From positions 124,001 through 188,000 of the forward strand of contig NZ_JBKBHT010000003.1 in NCBI RefSeq assembly GCF_046297595.1: a stretch of DNA of 64,000 nt, read 5' to 3'. Of the stretch, positions 42,138 to 51,088 are shown piece by piece (positions within the stretch are counted from its first letter, which is position 1; each line of letters begins with the position of its first letter). The notes beneath the pieces were generated by a model. The model was not told the DNA's origin. It saw nothing but the letters and a program-made list of their open reading frames with translations, and did no database searches. Both the position numbers and the translations under genes were made by a program. This DNA comes from Ferrovibrio sp046297595. Lineage in GTDB: Bacteria > Pseudomonadota > Alphaproteobacteria > Ferrovibrionales > Ferrovibrionaceae.

Positions 42138-43028
42138 TCAGAAATGCCAGTGGCGCGGCATGGCGGCCTTGCGCCCCAGACCGGGGCGCATAGCGGCCCA
42201 TAAAAATCCGAACTGGCGGCGCAGCCGCGCAGGGTCACGATCCAACAGTCGCACCAGCAACAGGCCATCGATCACGGTTGTGCCCCACAGGGCACCGTCG
42301 GGCTGTTCGGCGGCCGGCAGCAAATCGCGCAGGCGGTCGCGCAACAACGCCGATCCAAAATCCGGCTCCGGCAGCCGGGCCAGGATCAGGCCCTGGGCCA
42401 GTGCGCCGTCAAAGCCGGCGGGGTGCCGGAGCGTGGCGTCGAGGCTGCCGTCATCCAGCCTGGCGGCGTCATGCCACAGCAGGCGTCCGTCCAGCGAGAG
42501 GCGCCAGCGGTCGAACAGCCGGCCGGCGGTGAACCGCTCGCCGCGCGCGATGCGGCCGAACACGGTGATGTCGCCTGCCAGCAGCCGCGCATCGCCCTGC
42601 AGGTCGATGCCAACCCGGCGATCCAGCCGCGCGCCATCGAACAGGATGGTTTCCTGCGGCAGCCATTCGAGCGCGGCGCCGGCCGCGACCGACAGAGCGA
42701 TATCGATATCGGCCGCCGCACTGTTGCGTTCGGCGCGGTAGATCTTCTCGGCCGCCTGGGGCGTGCAGAGCGCTTCCGCACCGGCCTCGACCGCGACGCC
42801 GAGCCGCAGGCGGTCGCCGCCGGTGAGGCCGCCGGCGGTGGTGACCAGCACGGCGGTAAAGGCTTCGCCCGGATCGGGCGCCGGCATCAGCGCGCGGCAG
42901 GGATCGTGCTGATAGAGATCGGCGATGCGGCTGAGACTGCCCGGCGCGATCGGGGCCGCGACGCGCAGAGTCAGGGCGCCGTCGGCGCGCTGTAACTGCG
43001 GCATGCTGCCGGCCATGCCGCCAGCCAT
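42138..43028 (-). CDS. ureD: Urease accessory protein UreD
   Basis: 296 aa. Scaffold protein that docks UreF/UreG on apo-urease. AVLVTTAGGLTGGDRLRL near residue 60, TPQAAEKIYR, LEWLPQETILFDGARLDR and FGRIARGERF match the family. It is placed upstream of urtA and away from ureABC, in front of the transporter genes. The start has no strong ribosome site, so MPQLQRADG (residue 9) is an alternative. Confidence 0.94.
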   Translation of the reverse strand: MAGGMAGSMPQLQRADGALTLRVAAPIAPGSLSRIADLYQHDPCRALMPAPDPGEAFTAVLVTTAGGLTGGDRLRLGVAVEAGAEALCTPQAAEKIYRAERNSAAADIDIALSVAAGAALEWLPQETILFDGARLDRRVGIDLQGDARLLAGDITVFGRIARGERFTAGRLFDRWRLSLDGRLLWHDAARLDDGSLDATLRHPAGFDGALAQGLILARLPEPDFGSALLRDRLRDLLPAAEQPDGALWGTTVIDGLLLVRLLDRDPARLRRQFGFLWAAMRPGLGRKAAMPRHWHF

Positions 43029-43031
43029 GAA

Positions 43032-43586
43032 TCAGAGCAGGTCGGGCTGATCGGCCAGCATCGGCTGGCTGACATCCTCGGCCGATACGGTCGCGTCGAC
43101 CGGCCTTACGGGCCATTTGATGCCCAAAGCCGGATCGCACCAGTTGATGCCGCGTTCCAGCGCGGGATCGCTGCCGGCGCTGGTCTTCACCAGCACCTCG
43201 ACGGCCGCCTCCATGCTGCACCAACCGACAGCGAAGCCAGGCATGACATAAAACTGCTCGGCTCCCATATAGGACATCTCACCCTCCATTACTTTGCCGA
43301 AGGTATCGGATGCCCGGCGCACGTCGATGGCGGCGAAATAGATCCGGCCGCGCAACACGCGCAGCAGCATGGCCTGGCTGCCGGGAGCGAGCTGATAACG
43401 CGGGCCGCGGACCGTGCCGGGCTTGAGGGCGTAATGAATCCAGTCCTCCACGAAGCGCTCGTGGATGCCGATCTGGCCCATATGGGTTTCGCTGTGGATG
43501 GGACTCGACCAGCCCTCGCCCAGCATCAGGGTAGGCGCCCGCATGAGCAGGCAGCCAGGCAGGACAGGCGGAGCGATCTGGAACAT
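43032..43586 (-). CDS. RmlC-like cupin, catalytic residues lost
   Basis: 184 aa, the full length of dTDP-4-dehydrorhamnose 3,5-epimerase, with its order of elements: PGTVRGPRYQLAPGSQAMLLRVLRGRIYFAAIDVRRASDTFGK in pieces, MPGFAVGW, and GINWCDPALGIKWP near the end. The catalytic His of RGLHYQ is Arg, the His of GFAHGF is Val and the Tyr of the following strand is Val; the WxDP Asp remains. Epimerase activity is therefore unlikely. It ends 3 bases before ureD and no rhamnose gene is nearby. Role unknown. Confidence 0.75.
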   Translation of the reverse strand: MFQIAPPVLPGCLLMRAPTLMLGEGWSSPIHSETHMGQIGIHERFVEDWIHYALKPGTVRGPRYQLAPGSQAMLLRVLRGRIYFAAIDVRRASDTFGKVMEGEMSYMGAEQFYVMPGFAVGWCSMEAAVEVLVKTSAGSDPALERGINWCDPALGIKWPVRPVDATVSAEDVSQPMLADQPDLL

Positions 43587-43778
43587 GGCGGACCGGACAA
43601 AAGGATAAGGGCCCTCATCATCGACAAGGGGCCTGGGATTGGCAAGCCACACACGACGCGAGGCCGCCCCTCTTGTATGCCGCGCCGCCCTGTTATGCCG
43701 CACGGATCGAACCCCACCCCCTTAACGCGACCTTCCGCGCTTCCTATCTGAAAGACGGGATCGGGAAGGAGGAGCGCG

Positions 43779-44768
43779 ATGGAAGACATCGAATGGCTGC
43801 TGCACCAGCCGGATGGCGGCCGCGCCCTGAAGGTCAACGAGCGCACGCGCATCAGCGACGCGCAGTGGGATGCCGTGATCGAGCGCATCGACGTGGCGCC
43901 GGGCCTGCGCGTCTTCCTCACCCATGCCACCATCCACAGCGACATCACCGTGCAGTCGCGCGACCCCGGAAGCGGGCCCGAAAGCACACCCTGGGCCAGC
44001 AGTACCATCGCAGTCGAGGGCCATGTCGAGATCGAGATACCCGATGGTCTGCAGGTGACGGCCGGGCCGGACCAGGCCGTATTGTTCCGGCCCTCGGGCC
44101 GCGATCCGCGCTATCATGTGAAGGCGCCGCAGCGCCTGCGCCTGGCTGGTTATGCCCTGCGCCGCGACCGGCTTGAGCGGATGTTCGACGGCGCCATTCC
44201 GCCTGCCCTGCTGCCGTTGCTGGAGCCGGAAATGGAAACCAGCCGCGTTATCTGCATGCACGCGACGCGACGGCTGCGCCATCTGGCCGAGGGGCTGTTT
44301 GCGCCCGGCCTGAACGGCCCGCTGCGGCTGCTGTTCGTGGAAGGCGTCGTGCTGCAGCTTCTGGCCAGCCAGATGGCGAGCCAGATCCGGCCCGCCCGCA
44401 TCCTGACGGCGCGGGAACGCGAAGCGGTGACGACGGCGCACCGGCTGCTGCTGCTCGACATGCGGCGTCCGCCCGGCCTGGGCGACCTGGCCGACGCGGT
44501 GGGCCTGAGCGAAAAACGCCTGAACGCCTGTTTCCGCAGCGAATTCGGCAGCACGGTTTTCGAGCTGCTGCGCAACTACCGGCTGGAGCATGCCCGCATC
44601 GCACTGGAATCAGGCGCCGCGCCGCTGAAGCAGATCGCCTGGCGCGTGGGTTACAATCATGTCAGCAATTTCATCAACGCCTATACGGCGCGCTACGGCG
44701 CGCCGCCGCGGCGGCACGTTCTGAAAAAACAGGTCGCGGCGGCTATGCCAGCATCGCGGGCAGGGTGA
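43779..44768 (+). CDS. AraC family regulator (PchR-like)
   Basis: 329 aa. The N-terminal domain (residues 1-215) resembles siderophore-type AraC regulators (PchR/YbtA), and an AraC HTH lies at residues about 225-315 (LADAVGLSEKRLNACFRSEFG; IAWRVGYNHVSNFINAYTARYGAPPRRH). An AAGGAGGAG site precedes the ATG. Divergent from the RmlC-like gene across 192 bases, and its 3' end overlaps pxpA by 26 bases in convergent orientation. Confidence 0.87.
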   Translation: MEDIEWLLHQPDGGRALKVNERTRISDAQWDAVIERIDVAPGLRVFLTHATIHSDITVQSRDPGSGPESTPWASSTIAVEGHVEIEIPDGLQVTAGPDQAVLFRPSGRDPRYHVKAPQRLRLAGYALRRDRLERMFDGAIPPALLPLLEPEMETSRVICMHATRRLRHLAEGLFAPGLNGPLRLLFVEGVVLQLLASQMASQIRPARILTAREREAVTTAHRLLLLDMRRPPGLGDLADAVGLSEKRLNACFRSEFGSTVFELLRNYRLEHARIALESGAAPLKQIAWRVGYNHVSNFINAYTARYGAPPRRHVLKKQVAAAMPASRAG

Positions 44769-45516
44769 CGATCTTCACGCCGGCCTGCTCCAGCCCGGCC
44801 CGGATATGGCGCGCCATGGACACCGCGCCGGCGCTGTCGCCATGCACGCAGATCGAATCGACATTGCAGGGAATGCGCTTGCCCGAGAGCGAGACAATGG
44901 CTTTCTCCTGTACCATGCGCAGCACGTTCTGCAGGGCTTCATCGTTGTCATGCACCATGGCCTTCGGCTGGCCGCGCGGCACCAGGTTGCCCGCATCGTC
45001 GTAATTGCGGTCGGCGAAGACCTCCTGCGCCACCGGCAGGTTCAGCTTGCGCGCCGCATCCACCATGGCCGAGCCGGCCGGCGCCAGGAAGATCAGGTCC
45101 TGCGAGACGCCGGCGATGCCGCGCGCCAGCGCCATGGCAAGGTCCATGTCGGTGGCGGCCTTGTTGTTGATGGCGCCGTGGGGCTTCACATGGGTGACCT
45201 TGCCGCCCTTGGTGGCCGCCACGCCCATCAGCGCGCCGACCTGATAGGCGATCAGGGCCTCGACTTCCCTGTTGTTCATGGTCATCGGCCGACGGCCGAA
45301 CCCCTGCAGGTCGGGATAGGAGGGATGCGCGCCGATGGAGACGCCATTCTTCACGGCCTCGGCCACGGTATCCTGCATCACGCTCCAGTCGCCGGCATGG
45401 AACCCGCAGGCGACATTGGCCGAGGTGACGACGGAGAGCATCGCCGCGTCGTCGCCCATGGTCCAGGCGCCGAAGCTTTCGCCCAGATCGCTGTTCAGGT
45501 TCACTTTCAGGGTCAT
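44743..45516 (-). CDS. pxpA: 5-oxoprolinase subunit PxpA (LamB/YcsF)
   Basis: 257 aa. LNSDLGESFGAW, SANVACGFHAGDW, GAHPSYPDLQGFGRR, HVKPHGA and DSICVHGDSAGAV are signature stretches of the LamB/YcsF family. With PxpB and PxpC it makes the ATP-dependent 5-oxoprolinase that opens pyroglutamate to glutamate. Start at 45516 (MTLKVNLNSD). Last gene of the operon. Confidence 0.95.
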   Translation of the reverse strand: MTLKVNLNSDLGESFGAWTMGDDAAMLSVVTSANVACGFHAGDWSVMQDTVAEAVKNGVSIGAHPSYPDLQGFGRRPMTMNNREVEALIAYQVGALMGVAATKGGKVTHVKPHGAINNKAATDMDLAMALARGIAGVSQDLIFLAPAGSAMVDAARKLNLPVAQEVFADRNYDDAGNLVPRGQPKAMVHDNDEALQNVLRMVQEKAIVSLSGKRIPCNVDSICVHGDSAGAVSMARHIRAGLEQAGVKIVTLPAMLA

Positions 45517-45532
45517 GGTCCGTCTCCGCGAT

Positions 45533-46588
45533 TCAGCGCCAGTGCCCGCTGGGCGCATCCACGGCGCCGCTGATCAGGTTCACAGTATATAGGGCGTTGT
45601 GGTCGAGCCATATATCCGGCAGGGCCGTGCGGATGCTCTCGACCAGGCGGCGGATGCCCTGTTCCTGCGCGCGGCGGATCGCCTCGGCCTCGGCGACCGC
45701 GATCGCCTGGAAGGTCAGGGCATCGCCCGGCTTCATGCGGCCGACGCGCGGCAGATCGGCCGAGATCACCGTGGCGATCTTGGTATAGCCGCCGGTGGTC
45801 TGGCGGTCGGCCATCAGGATGATCGGCTTGCCGTTACCGGGAATCTGGATCGAACCGGTGACCAGGCCCTCGGAGGCGATATCGGCGCCGCGCGTGTGCT
45901 CCACTGTTGCGCCGTCCAGGCGCAGGCCCATGCGGTCGGCTTCCTTGGTCACGGTGTAGGTGGCCGAGAGGAAGGTCTCGATACCCTTCGCCGTGAAGCG
46001 GTCTTCCTGCGGGCCGAGCACAACGCGGATGGGGCCGCTGCCATAGTCGATGGCATCGGGCAGTTCATGCTCCTCGCCCTCGGGTGCGGTGCCGAGCACC
46101 AGCGGGAGGCGGTCGCCCGCCTTCAGCGCACGGCCTTCGAAGCCGCCGAGGCCGGAGCGCATATAGGTGGAATGGCTGCCCATGAACAGCGGCAGCGCGA
46201 AGCCGCCCTGCACGGCCAGATAGGCCACGCTGGCATCCTCGATGGCGCCGATGGAGAGCCGGTCGCCGCGTTTCAGCAAGACCGAGCGCCAGGGTTTCAG
46301 GCTGCGCGCTTCGGATCCATCAGCCGGCTGCAGCACAAGTTTGGCGACGCCACCGAAAGCGATGCGCACCCTCTCGGCCGCCACCGTGAAGCCGGGGCCG
46401 AGATAGCCGATCTCCAGCGCCGCGGTATTCTCGGGATTGCCGACGAGGCGGTTCACCAGCCGAAGCGCGATGGGATCGGTGGCACCGGCCACCGGCATGC
46501 CCAGGGCCTGCGCGCCGAAGCGGCCAAGATCCTGCACGCTGGTCATCAGGCCGGGCGAGACAATATCGAGGAAGCCGGCGGCGCTCAT
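45533..46588 (-). CDS. pxpC: 5-oxoprolinase subunit PxpC (KipA-type)
   Basis: 351 aa. Biotin-dependent carboxyltransferase-like fold: IVSPGLMTSVQDLGRFGAQALGMPVAGATD at the front, AALEIGYLGPGF, RSGLGGFEGRALKAGD and ILMADRQTTGGYTKIATV. Start overlaps the pxpB stop (ATGA). Partner of PxpB. Confidence 0.94.
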   Translation of the reverse strand: MSAAGFLDIVSPGLMTSVQDLGRFGAQALGMPVAGATDPIALRLVNRLVGNPENTAALEIGYLGPGFTVAAERVRIAFGGVAKLVLQPADGSEARSLKPWRSVLLKRGDRLSIGAIEDASVAYLAVQGGFALPLFMGSHSTYMRSGLGGFEGRALKAGDRLPLVLGTAPEGEEHELPDAIDYGSGPIRVVLGPQEDRFTAKGIETFLSATYTVTKEADRMGLRLDGATVEHTRGADIASEGLVTGSIQIPGNGKPIILMADRQTTGGYTKIATVISADLPRVGRMKPGDALTFQAIAVAEAEAIRRAQEQGIRRLVESIRTALPDIWLDHNALYTVNLISGAVDAPSGHWR

Positions 46589-47328
46589 GGCTTCACCTGC
46601 CCCTCGTTGATCTGCAGGGCGGCGTAGTCGAATGCACCCTGCTCCACCCGACTGAGCATGGCGACGTAATCATCGGCCGAGATCGCCGTGTAGGTGACCT
46701 CGTCGCCGGCGGCGAGCAGGATCGGCTCGGCCCGCGATGCATCGAAGAGCTTCAGCGGCGTGCGGCCGATCAGGTGCCAGCCGCCCGGGCTTTCCCAGGG
46801 ATAGATCGTGGTCATCGATTCCGCGATGGCGACCGAACCCTGCGGCACCTTCAGGCGCGGTTCCTTGCGGCGCGGCAGATGCAGCGACGCGGCCAGCCCG
46901 CCCATATAGGCAAGGCCTGGCATGAAGCCGAGCATGTAGACGAAATAGCGGCCGGCGGTGTGCGTGGCGACCACGGCATCGGGCGTGGTCTTGCAGCGTT
47001 CGGCCACGTCGAGCAGGTCGGGCGCCAGATCGGGCGCGTAGCAGACCGGCAGGCGCCAGAGCCGACCGGTGCGCTGTTCGGCCTTCAGGCCGGCCAACAT
47101 GGCGCGCACCTGCGCTTCCAGATCGGCGCGCGATGTATTGAGCGGGTCGTATTGCACCAGCAGGGCGCGGAAAGAGGGGATGGTCTCGACCACACCAGGC
47201 AGTTTCGCCTCCGCCAGCGCGGCATGCAGGGCCATCACCTGCGCATTCACCGCGCGGTCGATGCCTTCGCCGAACTCGACGCTGAAGCCGGTATCGCCAA
47301 AGGCGCGGATCTGCGGATAGCTGGTCAT
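46585..47328 (-). CDS. pxpB: 5-oxoprolinase subunit PxpB (KipI-type)
   Basis: 247 aa. Cyclophilin-like fold of the KipI/AHS1 family: FGDTGFSVEFGEGID, PSFRALLVQYDP, LPVCYAPDLAPDL, FMPGLAYMGGL, PRLKVPQGSVAIA and YPWESPGGWHLIGRTP. Known to act with PxpC as an ATP-using activator of 5-oxoproline. 24 bases after DUF2848. Confidence 0.94.
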   Translation of the reverse strand: MTSYPQIRAFGDTGFSVEFGEGIDRAVNAQVMALHAALAEAKLPGVVETIPSFRALLVQYDPLNTSRADLEAQVRAMLAGLKAEQRTGRLWRLPVCYAPDLAPDLLDVAERCKTTPDAVVATHTAGRYFVYMLGFMPGLAYMGGLAASLHLPRRKEPRLKVPQGSVAIAESMTTIYPWESPGGWHLIGRTPLKLFDASRAEPILLAAGDEVTYTAISADDYVAMLSRVEQGAFDYAALQINEGQVKP

Positions 47329-47352
47329 GCCGCAGTCATAGGGCTTCGCGCC

Positions 47353-48033
47353 TCAGGCGACAACAGGCAAGGCTTCGATGTCGTAGGCGTGGCCGATCCT
47401 GCGCTTGAGCACCGGGTCTTCCAACTCCATCTCGAAACGCACCGCCGGCCGGATGCCGCCGATGGCGCCAATGGTACCGCCGAACATCAGCGAACCGGGC
47501 GGCAGGGTGGCGCTGTTGCTGTAGCGCTGCATCAGGTCGGCCGGACTGCGCAGGCCTGAGACCGCGCCCTCCTGGTAGAGCACGCGCTGCCCGTCGATGG
47601 TGGCCCAGGCACGCAGGATCAGGTCGTCCCAGTGCTTCTCGACCTCCTCATAACGCCACAGATCGTTGCCAAGGACCTTGGAGCAAAGCTGTTTCGACAG
47701 TGCCACGCCGGCGGCCTCGGCCTTGCGGTCGGTATGGTCGGAGCCGACCGTGACCCAGAGACCATCGACCAGCGAGACGATCACCGGCTCGACCTCGCCC
47801 GAGGTATCGGGGCCCAGCACCTGCAGGTACCCAGTCTGGCTAAGCTGGCCGGTGCCGATGCGATAGAACAGCGGCACGGAAGACGGCCGCGGCACACCGA
47901 TGGCGGCCAACTCCTCGATATGATGCTCGATGGCATGCTGGTCGCGCCCGGCCCAGCCTGCCACGATCAGGGTATCGATCTGCACGGCAACGCGGTCGCG
48001 GCGCTCGCCCCAAAGACGGTTGAAAGTCAGCAT
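47353..48033 (-). CDS. DUF2848 protein (possible FAH-like hydrolase)
   Basis: 226 aa from ATG 48033. Matches the DUF2848 family. The core VTVGSDHTDRKAEAAGVALSKQLC and the late SLMFGGTIGAIGG look like the acidic metal site and the glycine turn of fumarylacetoacetate-hydrolase folds, but this is inference from pattern only. It sits between a TRAP transporter and 5-oxoprolinase genes, so it probably handles a related amide, lactam or keto acid. Confidence 0.75.
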   Translation of the reverse strand: MLTFNRLWGERRDRVAVQIDTLIVAGWAGRDQHAIEHHIEELAAIGVPRPSSVPLFYRIGTGQLSQTGYLQVLGPDTSGEVEPVIVSLVDGLWVTVGSDHTDRKAEAAGVALSKQLCSKVLGNDLWRYEEVEKHWDDLILRAWATIDGQRVLYQEGAVSGLRSPADLMQRYSNSATLPPGSLMFGGTIGAIGGIRPAVRFEMELEDPVLKRRIGHAYDIEALPVVA

Positions 48034-48049
48034 GGCAAAAATCCTGCGT

Positions 48050-49333
48050 TCAGCCAAAGGTGTTGGGCAGCCACAGCGCGATGGCGGGAAACAGCGCGAG
48101 CAGCACGATGGATGCCAGCATCGCCAGCACAAAGGGAACCGATCCGGCGATCACGTCATTCAGCGTGCCATTGGTGCGCAGCGACTGCACGACGAAGAGG
48201 TTGAGGCCGACCGGCGGCGTGATCAGCGCCATCTCGATCAGGATGATGATGACGATGCCGAACCAGATCGGATCGAAACCCAGGCCGAACATCACCGGCG
48301 CCACGATGGGGATGGTGGTGATCATCATGGAGAGCGTCTCCATGAAACAGCCGAGGATCAGGTAGAACACCACGATGGCCAGCAGCATCTCGAATTTCGA
48401 CAGGCCCAGGCCGGCGATATAGTCGGTGAGCATGGCGGTGAGGCCGATGGCCGAGATGACGAAATTGAGGAAATACGCGGCCACGATGATCAGCATCACC
48501 ATGGCGGTGGTGCGCATGGTGTTTTCCAGCACTTCCTTCAGCATGGCAAACGACAGCTTGCGGTAGGCCGCCGCCAGCGCCAGCGCAGCGACCACACCGA
48601 GCGAAGCGGCCTCGGTGGGCGTGGCGAGACCGGCATAGATCGAACCGACCACCACGAGGAAAATGCCGAGTGGCGGCAGCAGATCGGCCAGGCTGCGGAT
48701 TCGTTCGCCCCAGCCGACCCTGACGGTCTTGCCGCCCCAGCCGGGTTTCACCACGCAGAAGATGGCCACCATCGCCATGAACAGCAGGGCAAGGCCCAAG
48801 CCGGGGATGATGCCGGCCAGATAGAGCTTGGGGATCGAAGTGTCGGTCAGCACCGCATAGATGATGATGTTGATCGACGGCGGAATCAGGATGCCCAAAG
48901 TGCCGCCGGCCGCCAGCGTGCCGAGGAACAGGCGTTCGTTATAGCCATGCTTCTTCACCAGCGGCAAAGCCACCGTGCCGACGGTGGCGGCCGTGGCGAC
49001 GCTGGAGCCCGAGGTGGCGGCGAAGATGGCGCAGGCGCCGATATTGGAATGCATCAGGCCGCCGGGAATCCAGGCCAGCCATTTCACCATCGCCTCGTAC
49101 ATGCGCTCGGCCACGCCGGCGCGCAGCAGGATCTCGCCCAGCAGGATGAACATCGGGATGGCGACCAGCAGGAAATCCTTCGAGGAGGACCAGGCGACCT
49201 CGCCCAGCGCCAGGCTGAGCGGCATCTTGGAATAAAGCTGGTCGAGCAGCAGACCGAGCGTGCCGAGGGCACCGGCCACCGGCAGGGCGGCAGCGAGCAG
49301 GGCAAGCAGGAGGATGAGGGAGGTTGCCAGCAT
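48050..49333 (-). CDS. TRAP transporter large permease (DctM-type)
   Basis: 427 aa with 11-12 hydrophobic helices. AIPMFILLGEILLRAGVAERMYEA, ATSGSSVATAATVGTVALP, GTLGILIPPSINIIIYAVLT and PTEAASLGVVAAL are canonical DctM stretches. Start at 49333. Carries out sodium-coupled solute uptake with the small permease 4 bases upstream. Confidence 0.94.
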   Translation of the reverse strand: MLATSLILLLALLAAALPVAGALGTLGLLLDQLYSKMPLSLALGEVAWSSSKDFLLVAIPMFILLGEILLRAGVAERMYEAMVKWLAWIPGGLMHSNIGACAIFAATSGSSVATAATVGTVALPLVKKHGYNERLFLGTLAAGGTLGILIPPSINIIIYAVLTDTSIPKLYLAGIIPGLGLALLFMAMVAIFCVVKPGWGGKTVRVGWGERIRSLADLLPPLGIFLVVVGSIYAGLATPTEAASLGVVAALALAAAYRKLSFAMLKEVLENTMRTTAMVMLIIVAAYFLNFVISAIGLTAMLTDYIAGLGLSKFEMLLAIVVFYLILGCFMETLSMMITTIPIVAPVMFGLGFDPIWFGIVIIILIEMALITPPVGLNLFVVQSLRTNGTLNDVIAGSVPFVLAMLASIVLLALFPAIALWLPNTFG

Positions 49334-49337
49334 GGGA

Positions 49338-49937
49338 TCAGTCCTGCCGCTTGAGCGCGACGGTATGCGCGGCCTCGTCGGCGGCGTCTTCCTCGATGCT
49401 GCGCGCACCGGCCAGACGGCGCACGGTATCGAGGTCGCCGCCCAGCAGCGCGAACAGCGCGCGCAGCAGCAGGGGCAGCAGGGTGAAGAGGAACAGCGCA
49501 AGGCCGATCACCCAAAGCGATTGTGGCATCCACAACGGCGTCTGCAGGGGGGTGGTGGCACGCGCGCCGAAGGAGATCGAGGTGCCCAGCACATCCCAGG
49601 CCTGCCAGGTCAGCAGCAGCAGGAAACCGCCCAGCGACAGCAGTGCGAAGATATCAAGGATGGCGCAGATGGCGCGCGGCAGACGGACATAGAGGGCATC
49701 GACGCGCACGTTGGCGCGTCGCAGCAGGGTGAAGGCCAGCGCCCAGGCGGTGCCGATGGCGAAGGCATAGCCGGAGAGTTCATCGGCGCCACCGACCGAG
49801 ACCAGCAGCAGTTTGCGCAGCAGCACGTCGATGGACACCAGGAAGGCCGAGGTCAGCACCAGCGCGCCGCCAGCCCAGATGGCGTAACGCGACAGGCGGT
49901 CGGCGAGGCCGAGCCAGCGATCCAGCAGCATGATCAT
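49338..49937 (-). CDS. TRAP transporter small permease (DctQ-type)
   Basis: 199 aa with four main hydrophobic helices. SIDVLLRKLL after the first helix and the ADELSGYAFAIGTAWALAFTLLRRANVRVD stretch are typical DctQ features. Its C-terminal 30 residues are hydrophilic and acidic. Confidence 0.88.
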   Translation of the reverse strand: MIMLLDRWLGLADRLSRYAIWAGGALVLTSAFLVSIDVLLRKLLLVSVGGADELSGYAFAIGTAWALAFTLLRRANVRVDALYVRLPRAICAILDIFALLSLGGFLLLLTWQAWDVLGTSISFGARATTPLQTPLWMPQSLWVIGLALFLFTLLPLLLRALFALLGGDLDTVRRLAGARSIEEDAADEAAHTVALKRQD

Positions 49938-49960
49938 GGGCGATACCCTGACATAAAAAT

Positions 49961-49992
49961 GCCGGAGCCCGGAGGAGAATCCGGGCCCCGGC
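49961..49992 (-). other. Stem-loop between TRAP receptor and permease genes
   Basis: GCCGGAGCCCGG-AGGAGAAT-CCGGGCCCCGGC: a 12-bp stem with one A/C mismatch (read on the plus strand; G-U on the minus-strand RNA) and an 8-base loop. There is no U tract, so it is more likely a 3'-end stabiliser of the receptor mRNA or an attenuator than a full terminator. Confidence 0.65.
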
Positions 49993-50004
49993 TGGGGAGG
50001 CAGC

Positions 50005-51063
50005 TTACTTGGCGGTGGCGGTCAGGCCGACCACCTTGCCAATGCTGTCGTTAAAGGTGGCGACGCAATCGCCCTGGCAGCGCGCGGCCCATTTCGGCAG
50101 CACGGTTTCGGTCAGCGCCTTCTTCAGCAGGGCCTTGTCGGCATCCGAGACCGGCACGACGGTCATCTTCGCCTTGGTGCCCATAGTGCAGCTGGCCTTG
50201 CCGGCGTTGCAGTCATAACCCTGCTGGGTTTCCTCGGCGGCTGCCTTCCAGATGCGGTCCTCCAGGCCGGCGATTTCCTTCTGCAGGAAAGCGCGCACCT
50301 GCGGGTTCAGCTTTTCCCAGGTCTTGACGTTCACGCCATGCATGACGTGGCTCCAGCCCAGCGGCAGGGCATAGATATGGGTCGCCACCTCGTGCCACTT
50401 GGCCGAGTTGCCCGACAGCGTGCCGGTGATGGCGCAATCGACCACCTTGTTCTGCAGGGCAGGCACCACCTCGTTGAAGGCCATGGTCACGCCGGTGCCG
50501 CCGAAGGCCTCGACGAATTCGGCCAGCGTGCGGTTGCCGGTGCGCACCTTCTTGCCCTTCAGGTCGGCCAGGCCCTTGATGTCGCCGTTGCAGAACAGCA
50601 CCTGGGCCGAATACGGCCAGATGCCGAGCACCTGCACGCCGAAGCGTTCGCGGTAGAACTTGTCGTAGACCGGCTTGTAGGCGTCGGAAATCTTGCGGGC
50701 GGTGGCCACGTCCGGCGCCAGGCCGGCCAGGTCGACCGCCTCGTTGCGGGCATCGTCGGCCGCGACATAGCCCAGCACGGTGGAACCGAAGTCGATCACG
50801 CCCAGACGCATCAGGCGGAAAATCTCGGCGCCCTTGAGGCCCATTTCGTTGAACGGGGTGATCTCGGCGGTGATGGCGCCGTTCGACTTCTCGGTGATCT
50901 CCTTCGACCAGAAGGGCTGTTCGAAATTCTTGTACTGGGTCAGGTTCCCCCAGGCGCCGACCACCTTCAGCGCGGTCTTCGGCATTTCCTGCGCCATCGG
51001 CGCACCGGCCAGGCCGGTCAGCAATGCGCCGGCAACCGCCAGCGACTTGATCATGGTCTTCAT
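50005..51063 (-). CDS. TRAP transporter solute receptor (DctP-type)
   Basis: 352 aa. Signal peptide to about residue 24 (APMAQE). DctP fold: LKVVGAWGNLTQYKNFEQPF, ADLKGKKVRTGNRTLAEFVEAFGGTGVTMAFNEVVPAL, WSHVMHGVNVKTW. Late cysteine pairs (DCNAGKASC and RCQGDC) probably make disulfides in the periplasm. Likely ligand, by context, is 5-oxoproline, D-glutamate or a relative. Confidence 0.93.
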   Translation of the reverse strand: MKTMIKSLAVAGALLTGLAGAPMAQEMPKTALKVVGAWGNLTQYKNFEQPFWSKEITEKSNGAITAEITPFNEMGLKGAEIFRLMRLGVIDFGSTVLGYVAADDARNEAVDLAGLAPDVATARKISDAYKPVYDKFYRERFGVQVLGIWPYSAQVLFCNGDIKGLADLKGKKVRTGNRTLAEFVEAFGGTGVTMAFNEVVPALQNKVVDCAITGTLSGNSAKWHEVATHIYALPLGWSHVMHGVNVKTWEKLNPQVRAFLQKEIAGLEDRIWKAAAEETQQGYDCNAGKASCTMGTKAKMTVVPVSDADKALLKKALTETVLPKWAARCQGDCVATFNDSIGKVVGLTATAK

Positions 51064-51088
51064 TGTCTTCCCCTCTGGTTGGTAGAAC

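Noticed and set aside
43638..43655. Possible sigma-54 site (GATTGGCAAGCCACACAC) upstream of the RmlC-like/AraC pair
   Set aside because: It has the TTGGCA part but no GC at the -12 position with correct spacing.
43587..43703. N-terminal extension of the RmlC-like protein
   Set aside because: The 39 added residues are Arg/Pro-rich and the ATG at 43586 gives exactly the RmlC family length.
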